From assembly GCA_017311185.1 (NCBI GenBank), contig JAESUZ010001712.1, forward strand, positions 310,001-374,000: 64,000 nucleotides of DNA, given 5' to 3'. Under the pieces are notes generated by a model. It had not been told where the DNA came from. It made no database searches and was given only the letters and a program-made list of their open reading frames with translations. Below, piece by piece: positions 44,760 to 57,150 of this stretch (position 1 is the stretch's first letter; each line of letters begins with the position of its first letter). The DNA is from Proteles cristata cristata (Eukaryota; Chordata; Mammalia; Carnivora; Hyaenidae). The position numbers were made by a program, and so were the translations under genes.

Positions 44760-45237
44760 TGACATCTAAGGCCTTGCTGCCCCTAGAGGGGACTGCCCCT
44801 TCCAGGATTTATCATTTCCTAGAGATGGTAAACAACTCCCCCTTGTGTGTGCTTTTTAAATGCAAACCAGCCAATCTAGAACCCACTCCTCAGTCTATTT
44901 TTTATAGGCCCTCACACTTCAGGTCACCATCTGCCTGCCCTTATCACCCCAGGGCCAGCTACCAGACAGCCAGGGACAGCCTCTGTACTTGAGCCCTATG
45001 AAATTATTCAAACTATCCAGTTCTAAGCCTCATTCCCTTGTCTTGCCTTTTCCTTCCTGTGGAAACCGTAGTTTACTGTGGCTCGTGTCTTTAATTCTGA
45101 TCCCTCCCTCTGCCTTCTGACTAACCCTGATGCTTCCCTATGTAGCCCCCTGTGGCATGGCTTGCCCCTTCCTCTTGGGAACTGGGAATAATAAACCCTT
45201 TCCAAGGCAGTCCTCTCATCAGTAAGGCTTATTATAC
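44760..45237 (+). mobile_element. Probable ERV solo LTR
   Basis: Starts TGACATCTAAGGCC, contains 'CCAGGGCCAGCTACCAGACAG' and 'GGGAACTGGGAATAATAAACC' with an AATAAA signal near 45,190, and ends near GGCTTATTATA. Length about 480 bp. I recall this as a carnivore LTR family. TSDs not resolved. No viral genes. Confidence 0.55.
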
Positions 45238-45484
45238 TTACGTTTGCTATTAATCCATTATGTTTTAAAACAGTGAGCTGCTGATTTATTTTATAATGCT
45301 TGTGGCAAAGAATCTTATTAAGAAAGAGTATTAAATATTATTAAATTTGAAGTTTTCTTTAGAAGTAACTTGAATATTCAGAATAATACTGAGATATGTA
45401 TGTGTGTGTAGGTAATTAAATGTGTGCATACATATGTATATGTACACACAAGTTTGTATGTATGTATGTGTATGCACCTTTTTA

Positions 45485-46156
45485 TTTTATTTTTTTTTTG
45501 GAATTTATAATTTATTTTTGTCTTTGATTTTTTTTTTTTTTACAAATAGTTTATTGTCAAATTAGTTTCCACATAACACCCAGCGCTCATCCCCACAAGT
45601 GCCCTCCTCCATGCCCATCCCCGCTCCCCCCCACATCCATCAGTCCTCAGTTTTTGTCAGCATTCAAGAGTCTCTCATGGTTTGCCTCTTTCCCTTTCCC
45701 CCACCATTTTCCCCCTTCTTCTCCCCCTTGTTCCTCAGTTAAGTTCCTCCTAATCCTCCTATACGTGCAAACATATATTTGTCCTCTGTCTGACTTATTT
45801 CACTCAGCATAACACCCTCAAGGTCCATCCATGTTGCTACACATGGCCAGATTTCATTGCTTCTCATTGCCATGTAGTATTCCATGGTATAGGTAAGCCA
45901 CATCTTTTTGATCCGTTCGTCCGATGATGGACACTTAGGCTCTTTCCATGTTTTAGCTATTGTGGAGAGTGCTGCTATGAACACTGGGGTACATGTGCTC
46001 CTATGCATCAACATTTCTGTACCCCTTGGGTAAATTCCTAGCAGTGTTATTGCTGGGTCATAGGGGAGTTCTATTGTTAGTTTCCTGAGGAACCTCCACA
46101 CTGTTTTCCAGAGGGGCTGTACCAGTTTACATTCCCACCAACAGTGCAGGAGGATA
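45485..46156 (-). mobile_element. Young felid L1, 5'-truncated, with ORF2 C-terminal remnant
   Basis: TSD TATGCACCTTTTTA at 45471-45484 and 46157-46170. About 670 bp, the longest of three related copies. The minus-strand frame 45,739-46,101 encodes the C-terminal end of the L1 ORF2 protein (FIAALSTIAKTWKEPKCPSS and ATWMDLEGVMLSEISQ visible), without endonuclease or reverse-transcriptase catalytic regions. Confidence 0.95.
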
Positions 46157-46170
46157 TATGCACCTTTTTA

Positions 46171-47545
46171 AAACTTCATTCAAATTCTGATTTCCAAGCT
46201 ACCTTTACACATTGTCTTTACACATTGTCTTTGGTCAGCTCTTCTTGTTTGTAAGTGAAAAAACTAAGGCCCAAAGTGGATTTATAGTTTACCGAAATCA
46301 TACCTTTAGTTATTGGCGAACCCAGGGTAACCTAGCTAACTCTTTGAGGCTTAAATAGACATGTGACTGTTACAAGTTTTTTTATTGGGAAGAAAATTAT
46401 AGGCAAGTTTTTCTTCCTTTTCTCAAGGGAGTAAGGTCTTAATTTTGTTTTCTCCTGTCCCAAGTGGCAGTGGTTTGGTTGCTTAGTAATTGTTCCTGTT
46501 GATATAAGTTTTTCATCTAGCAAAACTAAAACTTCATGTATTTATTTAAATTTTATTTATTTCATAAACTATTTTAATAGATATTTTATGTCCAGTTATT
46601 CACATATTTTACATCCAAAACCAGAGGCTTTATGTTCAAAATTCACCTTCAAAAAGGTATCAGCCCTTTTTTCCCCCCCTTAATTTTGTTTTTGGTGTTA
46701 GAATCACAAGCTTAGAAACTTGTGATGGCCTTTAAGCTAGATACTTTGTTGTAAACATTTTTCTAGTATTTGTACTTTTAATGAAAAATTTGGGTCACAT
46801 AATTATATTGTGAATGAGATAATATGGGAAGAACTTACTGAGAGAACTGTGAATTATAATGACTTTTTCTTAGTGTTTTTTGGGGATTTTTTTTTCAGTA
46901 GACATAATATTAGGAGAAGATATGTAAGATTAGCGGTGAAATTGTTTTCTCCTGTATTCTGTTTTGCTGGATCTTTATATAGATAATGGATATAGTTTGG
47001 TTTTCTACATTCAAAGAAATAGAAAGGAAGGAAAGTCTGAAAGGTGCTTTTAAACTGGCTCTCCACACAGACAGTAGTGATAGTTGTCCATTTCTTTAGA
47101 AAACTGAACAAAATGTAATGTTGAGAGTTGAAATTTAGGTTAAATTGAAGAAACACATTAAGTAATTGAACAAGGTATGACTTACTGAGGAAGATTGTTG
47201 AACCTCTGCCCATGAAAATCTGTCATTCTAGCTTGTTTAAGAATTGCATGTCACCTGCTCCCCAGGGACCCTTTAATTTTCTGAGTAAGAGAGATTTTAT
47301 TTTTTGATCATGGAATAAAGCACTTAGCAACTTCTTTACAGTATAACTTTAAGTCAAGTTGAATAATAGAGTTCATTTGGATTTTCACAAAAATCCCTGA
47401 CAAAAATTCCCTGACAGATTTCTCATCTACCCTTTTCTTGCCAGCTCTTTTACCTGATCTGCTAGAGGCTCTAAGATGCTCTTACTGCCCTACCATAGCT
47501 TTCAGTTTTTGTAATGGAAAACAAGCAGCTATGAATGGGAGCTAA
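46171..47545. other. Unassigned intron 3 sequence
   Basis: TTTACACATTGTC is repeated twice near 46,205-46,230. No gene or named repeat. Confidence 0.5.
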
Positions 47546-47549
47546 GTAA

Positions 47550-47655
47550 TGATCCACTGTACTCCTTCTGCTTGTGCTGTGATCATCTTGGTTTCCTCCA
47601 GTATGCACAGGCAATGCCTTGCATATAGTCAGTGCTTAGTAAATATGGTAGGTCT
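47550..47655 (+). repeat. L2 3' end fragment
   Basis: 'TGCACAGGCAATGCCTTGCATATAGTCAGTGCTTAGTAAATATGG' type ending, characteristic of L2. Confidence 0.6.
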
Positions 47656-47791
47656 ATTGAAGTAATTGTTTTGTATTTAATGATTTTATTTTATTTTCCA
47701 TAATGATTCGATTTTATTTTCCAACTATTTCAAGGTCTGATATTTATTTCAGTTGTGGTATACAGTCTGTAAACTCTGGATTTTACCTTTT

Positions 47792-48018
47792 TTTTTTTTT
47801 AATTTTTTAATGTTTTTTATTTATTTCTAGGAGAGAGAAAGAGACAGCGTGAGCAGGGGAGGGTCAGAGAGAGAGGGAATCATAGACTCCGAAAAATAGG
47901 CTCCAGGCTCTGAGCTGGCAGTCAGCACAGAGCCCGACGCGGGGCTCGAACCCACGAACCGCGAGATCATGACCTAAGCGAAAGTCGGACGCTTAACCGA
48001 CTAAGCCACCCAGGCGCC
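47792..48018 (-). mobile_element. Young SINEC_Fc with perfect TSD
   Basis: Perfect 17-bp TSD TCTGGATTTTACCTTTT at 47775-47791 and 48019-48035. Young-subfamily markers intact. Confidence 0.95.
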
Positions 48019-48160
48019 TCTGGATTTTACCTTTTGGAATGCTTTGCTTTTTTTGTTAATTGAATAAAAGGTAATAATTAATCCTCTGGTAGCATGAAAA
48101 TCTCAATATTCTGCTTATATAAAATCTTCTAGTTTTATGTAATGATCTGTATCACATTTA

Positions 48161-48178
48161 TTTATTTATTTATTTGTG

Positions 48179-48210
<32 letters not shown>

Positions 48211-48394
48211 AAAGAAAGAAAGAGAGAGAATGAATGAGCCACGGAGGGGCAAAGAAAGAGGGAGACACAATCTGAAGCAGGCTCTAAGCTCTGAGCTGTC
48301 AGCACAGAGCCCCACGCAGGGCATGAACCCATGGACCACGACATGACCTGAACCAAAGTCGGACACTTAACTTACTGAGCCACCCAGGCACCCC
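48161..48394 (-). mobile_element. SINEC copy
   Basis: (TTTA)n, (GT)n and (GA)n runs at the left, ending CTGAGCCACCCAGGCACCCC. Approximate TSD TGATMTGTWTCAC. Confidence 0.87.
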
Positions 48395-48966
48395 TGATAT
48401 GTTCACTTTTAAATTGACATTGTGTAACTGCTAATAAAAGTTAACATTAACAATTAAATTTTTTCTTGTGTTTAGGCATTATAGTTCCTTTTTGCACTGA
48501 AACATTACTCAGCTGGAGAGCTATCCTCCAATTATTGTAAATCTGGGCAAAGTTTGCACTTTTCCTGTTTAGGATTTTAAAATCATTCAAAACTTTTGTT
48601 TATTGGTTGAAAATAAAATTTTAATGTGATACACATTTACTGGTAGCCTTTTGGAACAACCTAAGCTAGAAACTTTTTCGGCTTCCTAAAAAAATAATTA
48701 AATGTTGTTTTGTGTTTTTTTCAAGCTATTCTCTAAGTTTATATAGTCTTTATTAGGTCTAGAAATGTGCATGTTCCTTTCCTTTTCAGAATCATCAAGG
48801 GTGTTCTTTGATAGTGGCAAAGAGTATTCTTTGGTAATGAATAGATTATTGTCTGCCCAAGCTGATAAAGTACATTGAATTTATATAAGGGACAGCACAA
48901 TAGAAATATAAAATAATAAAGTTCCTAATATGGTCATGGGATATAAATGTAATTCACTGTTTTTCT

Positions 48967-49022
48967 TTTTAGTAATTCTTTTTTTTTTTTTTGTCACCCT
49001 CCCCCTTTTTAGTAATTCTTTT
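48967..49022 (-). repeat. 17-bp duplication flanking a 22-nt poly(T)-containing insert
   Basis: TTTTTAGTAATTCTTTT occurs at 48967-48983 and 49006-49022. Between them lie T9 and GTCACCCTCCCCC. On the minus strand the insert reads as 14 nt plus a poly(A), like a severely truncated retrotransposed transcript. Confidence 0.65.
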
Positions 49023-51129
49023 ACTATCGCCATATATCATAATCAAGTGTATATATGTGGAAATAATCTTGAGATCTTATCTTAGCTGTGAGCAATTAAT
49101 GGAATAAACCACTAATTTAAAAAATAGTAATACAGTTATTGTAAATTCATGGTCTTTTGGAGTTTTATTGTGATCAAGAAGTTAAAAGGACAAAATAGTT
49201 ATACTTAAGAGTTCTTAATAACTTTTGAAGGGGAAATGTAGACCTCTGTTAAAAGTATTAGTTTTGACTATAATTTTACAGTAAAGTTTATTTTTTCCTC
49301 ATCTTCACATATAGTCTCTTCCATCAAAAGCACATAGTTCTCTGATCTGTTTCTTAAGGTTTATTGATATAAATCATTTTTTTAAAAAATTAGATTGTGA
49401 ATATATGTAAGTGAATAAAACGCTTTCTTTACTTGTGTTCTAACCACCCCCCACAAATATGCTGACAGTTATTTGTGTCCAAGTAAGTCATTGTCATTTT
49501 GAAAAATTATCTTTTCCCCAAAAAGTGGGCTCATACTTTTCTCATCTGCATTGGAAGTGAAAAGAGGACTAGAACTAAATTCGCCGCAACTGAAGGTGGG
49601 TCTGGATTGCATGGTAGGCAATGTAAGATGGTTCTTACACGGTTGGAGTGATCCTGTCCACATTTTTAGAGAAAATCTATGGCTTGTTCATCTCCAATTG
49701 AAAGTAGAAAGCTAGTATTTCCTTTCCTGGTTGCTCAATTTGCTGTTTAGAGATGTAACTTAAAATAGACATCTGTGGGGTTAGACTGATCTGTGACAGC
49801 CTAACAGCGTTGGCCCAGCCTCTTTTGGCCCTGAACTGTGTAACTATTTTAAGCTGTGACCTTAAGAACTGACAGGGCATACTGTCCCCTCATAGAACTG
49901 GGTGCCAGTTCTGTATTTCCAGGGCTGGACAGATCAGCTACAAATTTCTATGCAATTAAGTCTGTCATTCTGATATTTTGGGAATCCTTGTACCCACCTG
50001 CACAAACTACTAGCTTGCCTTGATAGGATTTCATTAAAATAAATACCATTGTAGGAAAAAATTAATTAAAACACAAACACTATGTTTTACGTATTTATTT
50101 TGAGCATTGCTTGTTTGAATGAACTGCCTATAAAACAGAAAAACCTGGAGGCTTTTGATGATGATTGTTACAAGATTTTGCTGTTTTTAGGGGATTATTA
50201 CACTAATGCAAGGTTCTGTGATTGCCTTTTTCCCATATTCGTGGCTCTCAAGTCAGATTGCTTATTTCCCCTCTTATTTCCTGCCTTATCCATTTAGTAG
50301 TGTACTTTGTTTGTGACTTTCTTATTATTAACAACCTCTCAACTTCATATCTATTTTTTGTGATTATTCCTTTGTTCTTACTAATTACAGGCACAGGGCT
50401 AAGTTCCTAGAACGTAAAAGGGTGGTATAAGACACACACTTTGCTTTCCAAAAGCTTCTAGTTGAGGAGACAGAATGTTCATTAAAATTAAAGATTGTAT
50501 ATAGAAATAATATGCAGTGTTATATACTAAAAGTAGATTGGATGGTAAAAGGTAGTAATATTGAAATTAAGAGCAGGAATAAGCCACTGAGGGCAGAAAT
50601 GAAGGGCTTCATGAAGCCTAAGAGGCATGAACTGAGGGAAAGGAAAGCCTCCCCCCACCACCCCAAAAACACGAATAAAGAGGGAAGGCATTATAGGCTG
50701 AAGAAACAACAAGTGCAAAAAAGGAAGCTGGAATATGGTTTACATATTTAAGGAAAAATTGGTAGACGATTTAAGTTAGTGGAGGCTTTGAGGGAGATGG
50801 TTGAAGATGAAGTTGGCAAGGTTGGTACAAGTCTGATTTTAGAATGACATGTCAGACCAGGGACAGGTGACAAATCATTGAAGGAGTGTGTGAATGTGTA
50901 TATTTTTGGAGGGTTAGGAGAAAGGAAATTTCATTTATAAAATGGTGTTTTAGTTTTATTGTCTAGTAGACATAGAAAGCACAGAAAAGCTAGTGTTGAG
51001 ATTGTAGTGTTAGTTCAGATGTGAGTGATGAGAAATCTGAACTTGGGTATAAAGTGTGCAATTCAAGAGAATTCAGGAGAACAATGAACAGGATTTGATT
51101 CATGGAGAGGAAAAATAACATAAAGGTAA
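49023..51129. other. Unassigned intron 3 sequence
   Basis: About 2.1 kb without recognised recent repeats. 50,450-50,860 has the style of an unnamed old repeat. No exon found. Confidence 0.5.
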
Positions 51130-51340
51130 TTCTTTTTTTTTTGTTTTTATTTATTTTTGAGAGAGAGACAGAGGGCAAGCAGTAGAGGGGCAGAGAGAGA
51201 GGGAGACACAGAATCCAAAGCAGGCTCCAGGCTCTGAGCTGTCAGCACAGAATCCGATATAGGGCTCAGATTAATAGATCATGAGATCATGACCCGGGCC
51301 AAAGTTGGAAGCTTAACCAACTGGGCCACCCAGGTGCCCC
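51130..51340 (-). mobile_element. SINEC copy
   Basis: Reverse SINE ending CTGGGCCACCCAGGTGCCCC; T-run at left. Confidence 0.9.
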
Positions 51341-51836
51341 AATTTTAAGAGTTTGAGCTTAGGTGACCATGAGAGTAATTGCACCATTAAAAGAAATGCC
51401 ATTGAGAAAAAGAAGGTGATGAACTTGAATTTTTATATTTATTAACTTTGACATCCATTAGAGATGTCCAGTTTATATTTGAAATGTGAATCTGAGAAGA
51501 AGGATTAGAGTCAGCATCTATCTGGACTTGGAAGTCTTGTACATACAGATGGCTATTCAAATTATGGCAGTGTGTGAAATTGATGAGGGAGAGGTTTTGA
51601 GTTTGAAATGCAGAAGGATGAGAACTAGTCTTAGGCTTACACTCAGTCTTTTGGGGACAAAGAAGAATGTCGAATCAGGAAAAGTGAAAACAGATTGGAA
51701 GAGAATTGGGTGGTATGTCAATGGCTAAGAGGAGTCTCAGAGTGTTGGATGTTGAAAGGATGACTTGGAGAGTGAGCATTGGGAAGAGTTCATGAATATT
51801 GTTTGGATCATTTGATAAGATCCGAGAACTGTGCCG
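51341..51836. other. Unassigned intron 3 sequence
   Basis: No gene or named repeat. Confidence 0.5.
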
Positions 51837-52210
51837 TTCATTATGAAAGCCAACAGCCACATTTGACTATTTAAGTTAAAATTAATTATAATTAAATTCA
51901 TTGGGACACCTGAGTGGGTCATTGGGTCAAGTGGCCAGTTTCAGCTCAGGTCCTGATTTAGCAGTTTATGAGTTTGAGCCCCACATTGTGCTCTGTTCTG
52001 ACAGCTCAGAGCATGGAGCCTGCTTTGGATTTTGTCTCCCTCTCTCTGCCCCTCCTCTGCTTGGACTCTGTCTCTTTCTCTCTCTCAAAAAAATAAACAT
52101 TGAAAAAAATTTTTTAAAAATTCATTTCCTCAGTTGCACTGACCACATTTCAGTAGCTAGTAGCCACATGTGGCTAGAGCCTGTCATATTGGACAGCCCT
52201 GATACAGAAC
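51837..52210. repeat. hAT-Charlie-like element split by a SINEC
   Basis: 'CAACAGCCACATTTGACTATTTAA' left of the SINE and 'CCTCAGTTGCACTGACCACATTTCAG ... AGCCACATGTGGCTAGAGCC ... ATATTGGACAGCCCTG' right of it. Same family as 26.0 kb. Confidence 0.65.
51903..52117 (+). mobile_element. SINEC copy inside a hAT element
   Basis: TSD AAATTCATT at 51894-51902 and 52118-52126. Confidence 0.9.
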
Positions 52211-52406
52211 ATTTTCAGTCTTGCAAAAAGATCCATAGGGAGGAACTACTCTATAAAACTTAGGAGATACTACAGCAAAATTGAAAGCATTTAAGTGAAT
52301 CATTGGTGAAAATACTGACCTATCAAGTATAGGATACATGTGGAAAAGTTTGATGAAAACGAGAAGAGGATAGTATCTTGGGGGCTGAGGAAGGCTTTTT
52401 AAAGTC

Positions 52407-52601
52407 TTTTTTTTTTTTTAATGTTTGTTTGTTTACTTGGAGAGAGAATAAGTGGGAGTAGGGCAGAAAGAGAGGCAGAGAGAGACAGTCCCAAGTTGGC
52501 TCTGCACTAACAGATGTGGGTCTCTGTCCCATGAACTGTGAGATCATGACCTGAGATGAAATCAAGAGTCCAGCGTTCAACCAACTTAGCCATCCAGGTG
52601 C
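52407..52601 (-). mobile_element. Diverged SINEC copy
   Basis: T13 run, reverse SINE body ending CTTAGCCATCCAGGTGC. Flanks share GGCTTTTTAAAGTCT / GAGCTTTTTAAGACTCT similarity. Confidence 0.82.
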
Positions 52602-52629
52602 TGGGAATAAGAGCTTTTTAAGACTCTGA

Positions 52630-52760
52630 TTATGATTTATTCATTTAGTAAATATTTATTGAGGCCCTATTATTATGAAGTACTGTGCCAAGGTATAGAC
52701 ACCATGATGCTTAAGTTGTTAAAGAGTATATAGGTATATAGTTGGAGCAGAAATGCTGGG
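52630..52760 (-). repeat. L2 3' end fragment
   Basis: 'TTCATTTAGTAAATATTTATTGAGGCCC' is the reverse complement of the L2 3' terminus. Confidence 0.6.
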
Positions 52761-53787
52761 GGTTAGAAATCAGATGAGTTATGGATATACTGTGATGGTT
52801 TAAATGGCAGGACCCATTTTCTGTGGAAACATGAAGTCTACTGTATAATCAAATGAGGGAATTGGTGAGGAAACTTTCCTCGAGGTGGTGATTGATACAG
52901 GATGGCTCAGGTAAGATGACTAGAAATTAGCCAGGTTGGCGGAGAAAGAATATTCCAGGCAAAAGGTCGGAGTCATGAAATAGCAAGATGTGATCAGGGA
53001 AGGGAACACAGTTTTATGTGTTCAGACCAAGAGTTCATGTGCTGTAGTCTTGGAGGCAAGCACTACATTATGGAGATTCTTTCCTTGGTATGGAATTTAA
53101 ATGGTGTCCTGAAAGCAATGGGGAGCCTTCAAAGGACTTGAAGAAGTAGAGTATCATGGTCAAATCTACATTTTGGATTGCACATTTTAGACATGGATGA
53201 GAGGAGGCTAAGCAGGTCGGTTCAGTAGGAACATAGAGGAAAGGGAAGGACTAGAGAGAGAGGAGACTAAGGGGGAAATTGAGTATGTTTTCTGAGGCAG
53301 TAGTAAGGGATGAAATCATACTGTTTGCTGAGGAGAATCGGTACATATAGGATGGAAATTGAAAGAGGCAATGAATGATCAAAGGATGCCAAATGAAGTC
53401 AGGAGGGTTGCTGGATGGAGAGTGTATGTCCCATCAAACGAGAGAACCAGATGAGGATGAAGATGAAGTTCGGAAGTGTTGTAGTGAGGGTGGCAGAAGG
53501 TTAAATGATAGTGGTCAAAGAAGCAGCAGTGCTGAGCAGGACTTCTTGGAGGTGGAGCAATTCTCATTGGTGAGAGTTTGAGCTGGGGAGACATCTTGAG
53601 CATTGAACTGATTTTCCTTTTCAAACCTGTTTCCCCTCCTGAGTTCCTTTGTCTCAGTTAGTTATCATCTTTTCCTTGTCCCAGACCACAGTTCTTATAG
53701 ACTGATTTGATTTTCATAACCTTGATTTTCAGTTTTAGGCCTCTTGCAATTAAACCTTGATTCAAGTTTTGGCTTTGCCACTTGAAT
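52761..53787. other. Old-repeat-like intron 3 sequence
   Basis: 53,030-53,560 resembles an ancient interspersed repeat ('AGCAATGGGGAGCCTTCAAAGGACTTG'). Part of 54,240-54,420 looks like the same family in the opposite orientation. Family not named with confidence. Confidence 0.4.
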
Positions 53788-54160
53788 CTTGATCAAGTGT
53801 TTTCTTTTTCTATTTGTAATTTTTTTAAATGTTTACTTATTTTGAGAGAGAAGGAGAGAGAGAGAATGAGCAGGGGAGGGGCAGAGAGGGAGGGAGACAC
53901 AGAATCCAGAGCAGGCTCCAGGCTCTGAGATGTTAGCACAGAGCCTGATGCAGGGCTCAAACTCATGAACTGTGAGATCATGACCTGAGCTGAAGTTGGA
54001 CGTTTAACCGACTGCGCCGCCCAAGCAGCCCTTGATCAAATGTTTCTATAGATGAGTGTCATGTATAAAATGGCAATAATATTAGTTTAGTGGTATAATA
54101 TATGTAAAGTGCTTTGCACAGTGCTTAGAACATAGACAAGTTTTTTAAGAATCTGTTATT
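53735..54160 (+). repeat. MIR SINE split by a SINEC
   Basis: 'TTTTGGCTTTGCCACTTGAATC' left and 'ATAAAATGGCAATAATATTAG', 'GTAAAGTGCTTTGCACAGTGC' right of the insertion. Confidence 0.8.
53806..54030 (-). mobile_element. SINEC copy inside MIR
   Basis: TSD about CTTGATCAAGTGTTT (from 53788) and CTTGATCAAATGTTT (from 54031). Confidence 0.9.
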
Positions 54161-55759
54161 ATTATTACTACTGCTACTATTATTATAATTATATCTAGCT
54201 CATTCTCTCTCTTGTCAGTATTCTTTTCCAGGGCCTCGTCATCTAGGAAAGTAGAATAGCTTCTCAACTGGCTTCTCTTTCTCTGGCTTTTCTGTCACAT
54301 GCTTGACATTCCAGAGTTTTCCTAAAACCCAGACTTGATTATGTACTCATTTTCCCTTCCTCAAAACTTTCATAGGTTTCCAATTACAAACTTTTAAAGT
54401 TATTAAGCTTTTATACATTTCGTTTTCAAGAAGTAAGGGAGTCTGATGTGGAATAAAGCTTGTGATAATGGCTATCATTCAGTTCAGGACAATCTATGGT
54501 ATCTCTGAAGAGCTGAAACAAACTTCAGATCTTTAAAAACTATTAAAATTCCATGTAGAAGTAGTTTTCTTTTTTTCCCCTAACACCTTCTTAAAAGAGT
54601 ATGGTTAAATAAAGAATGAATGGGATGCAGGGAAATTGTTTATAATATTGAAATTTTGAAAGGAAATATTTACATCCTTTGGGTCAGTTATTTGTCCCGT
54701 GGGAAGGGTTTCTTTAACGTAAACTTTTCCCTATGTAGACAAAGAGTTGAGAAGAGTTGATCCTTAATCTGAATTAAGGCCAGAATAAATAGAAATAACT
54801 AGGAGTCAAAGATAAATGTATGTCTTTGTTTTGACTGAGTTTTTGTCAACTCCTGCCTTATTCATCGGTGTATTCCTGACCTATGGGAGGCACTCATTAG
54901 TTGTTTATTATAGTAAGTTGTGCTGAATACATGGACTGGAGCTGCTTTATGCATTGGATTGTTTGTGTATTGACCTTTTAAATCATGAGGAGGAAGAATG
55001 CAAATTGAGACCTCATATTTTTGTGCCAGTTATTAATTTGTAACCCCAGAACTGCCTAGTGATATTCTATAATCAAGTAATTTTAGAGGAAAATGTGATT
55101 TTTTTTGAAAATGTTAATTTTTTATTACAAACTAGCATCAGATATTGTCATCATTAAAAAAATCATTATTCTAGTGATAGATTTTATGAACAGTACTTTC
55201 CAAGTTAAATAGAAGAAAATATATAAGGTGCTTTGTGGAACAGGAGCTTAGGAAATGAGTGGACACACTTTAACTGATTTAAGAGCCCGTGTCATATTTT
55301 TTAAGTTAGCCATTTAGGGAGGTCTGTTACCTTTCTCATGAGACTAGGGTGATGCCAGTGCCTGGGGCATTAATTTAGAGGTCTCTACCATTGTTTTCCC
55401 CGAGTTATGTAGGCACATTGAATCCTTACGACTTAATATGTGTTTTGTGTTCTTGCATAATTTGCAAACTATTTATACTTGCTTATAAAAACTTAAAAAG
55501 TTGTCAGCCTTTTAAATTAAATTATGTAGTATTATTGCATTATTGAAGTGTGTGTTTGCACGCGCACGCATTTGTAGTCAAGGTGATTAGGTATTTTCCC
55601 TACTTGAGAGTATGGCTTCCTAAAAGGATTCTTTGATAGAGTCAGTATAGTCTTTGATTTAGTTTGTAGCTTTAAAATTTCAAGAACTGGTTTTCAAGTT
55701 CATAGCCTAGAAAAATTGATTAATGAAATCAGGATTGACAAGAGGCTGATTTATGAACT
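54161..55759. other. Unassigned intron 3 sequence
   Basis: AT-rich. No gene; one old-repeat-like block at 54,240-54,420. Confidence 0.45.
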
Positions 55760-56003
55760 AGAATACTGGTTTTTCTTTTTGTTTTTTTTTTGTTTGTTTG
55801 TTTTTGTTTATTTATTTTGAGAGAGAGACAGAGATCACGAGTGAGGGCAGGGCAGAGAGATAGGGAGAGAGAGAATCCCAAGCAGGCTCCATGCTGTTAG
55901 CTCAGAGCCTGACATGGGGCTTGATCTCATGAACCGTGAGATCATGAGCTGAGCCAAAATCGAGAGTCGGATGCTTCACCTTGACTGAGCCATACAGGTG
56001 CCC
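55760..56003 (-). mobile_element. SINEC copy
   Basis: (TTTG)n at the left and a reverse SINE ending CTGAGCCATACAGGTGCCC. Confidence 0.88.
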
Positions 56004-56426
56004 TTGTTATTTTCTTTTTAATACAAGCTAAGAGGTAAATCTTTCCAATTACTGGAAAGCTATTAATCTTCTGTTCCTGGTTTCAAGGTACCTGAGAAAG
56101 CAAGTAATAATCAGAATTAATTGGTGAGCATGGAGTCAGAGCATTAGGAGGTAGATAGTCTTTTGGAGTAATAACCTGTCTCAGCAGGTTATGTGTGACA
56201 TATGTGAAAGTGCTTAACACGGTACCTGATGTGGTTGTTAGAGTTTCCTCGGAATTGAAGCTGTATCTATTAATATAGAGTTTATCTTTCTATATCTAAT
56301 AACTAGAATATTTTCGCCTTCCAGTTAGTGCGTTTTTTTAAAATATGACAGTTCTAGATTAAATAGTGATAAATTCTTACTCTTTGCATTTTCCCATATG
56401 CATACCAAACAGTAAAACTGTTATCA

Positions 56427-56612
56427 GGGGCACCTGGGTGACTCAGTCAGTTAAGCGTCCAACTCTTGGTTTCAGTTCAGGTCATGATCTTACAGTTTGT
56501 AGATTCAAGCCCTGCTCACGTCAGTCTCTGCACTGACAACATGGCGGCTGTTTGAGATTCTCTTCTCTTTCTGTCCCACCCACTCCCAAAATAAATAAAT
56601 AAACTTAAAAAA
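56427..56612 (+). mobile_element. Older SINEC copy
   Basis: Head GGGGCACCTGGGTGACTCAG with the older AACTCTTGGTTTC variant. Short CT-rich region. Tail AATAAATAAATAAAC. Confidence 0.88.
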
Positions 56613-56844
56613 AGTGATACCAGATTTCCTCAAGAGCATCTTAAAATTAGTTAAATTTTAGTTATAAGGCTGCAGGTGGAATTCTGTAGGGAAAATTATT
56701 TTCATAGTGACTGTTTTAACCTAATACTCTTTCTTGTCTGAAGCGGTTTTATATGCTGATGTATTTTAGGAGTGTTGTCAAATCTTGGTGTGACATTTCT
56801 GGAAAATGTAAAATCTCCTATGATGACTGTGTTGCTTTTACTAT

Positions 56845-57150
56845 TTATTTATTGAAGTACAGTTGACACAGTGTTATGTTAGTTTTAGGTGTACAACATT
56901 GGTGATTCCTACAACTCTCTAGATAACTCTATACATTATGCTATGTTGATTACAAGAGTGGCTACTGTCAGTCACCACATGACCCTACTACAGTGCCATT
57001 GACTACATTCCCTATGCTGTACCTTTGATCCCCATGCCTTATTCATTCTGTAATTGAAAGCCTGTACCTTCCATTCTCCTTCACCCATTTGCCAATCTCT
57101 CCACCCCGCTGCCTTCTGGCAGCCTCCAGTTTATTCTCCATATTCATGGG
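56845..57150 (-). mobile_element. Ancient L1 3' region fragment
   Basis: 'TATTGAAGTACAGTTGACACAG', 'TTAGTTTTAGGTGTACAACATTGG' and 'CCATTGACTACATTCCCTATGCTGTACC' are reverse L1M-type 3' sequence. Confidence 0.75.
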
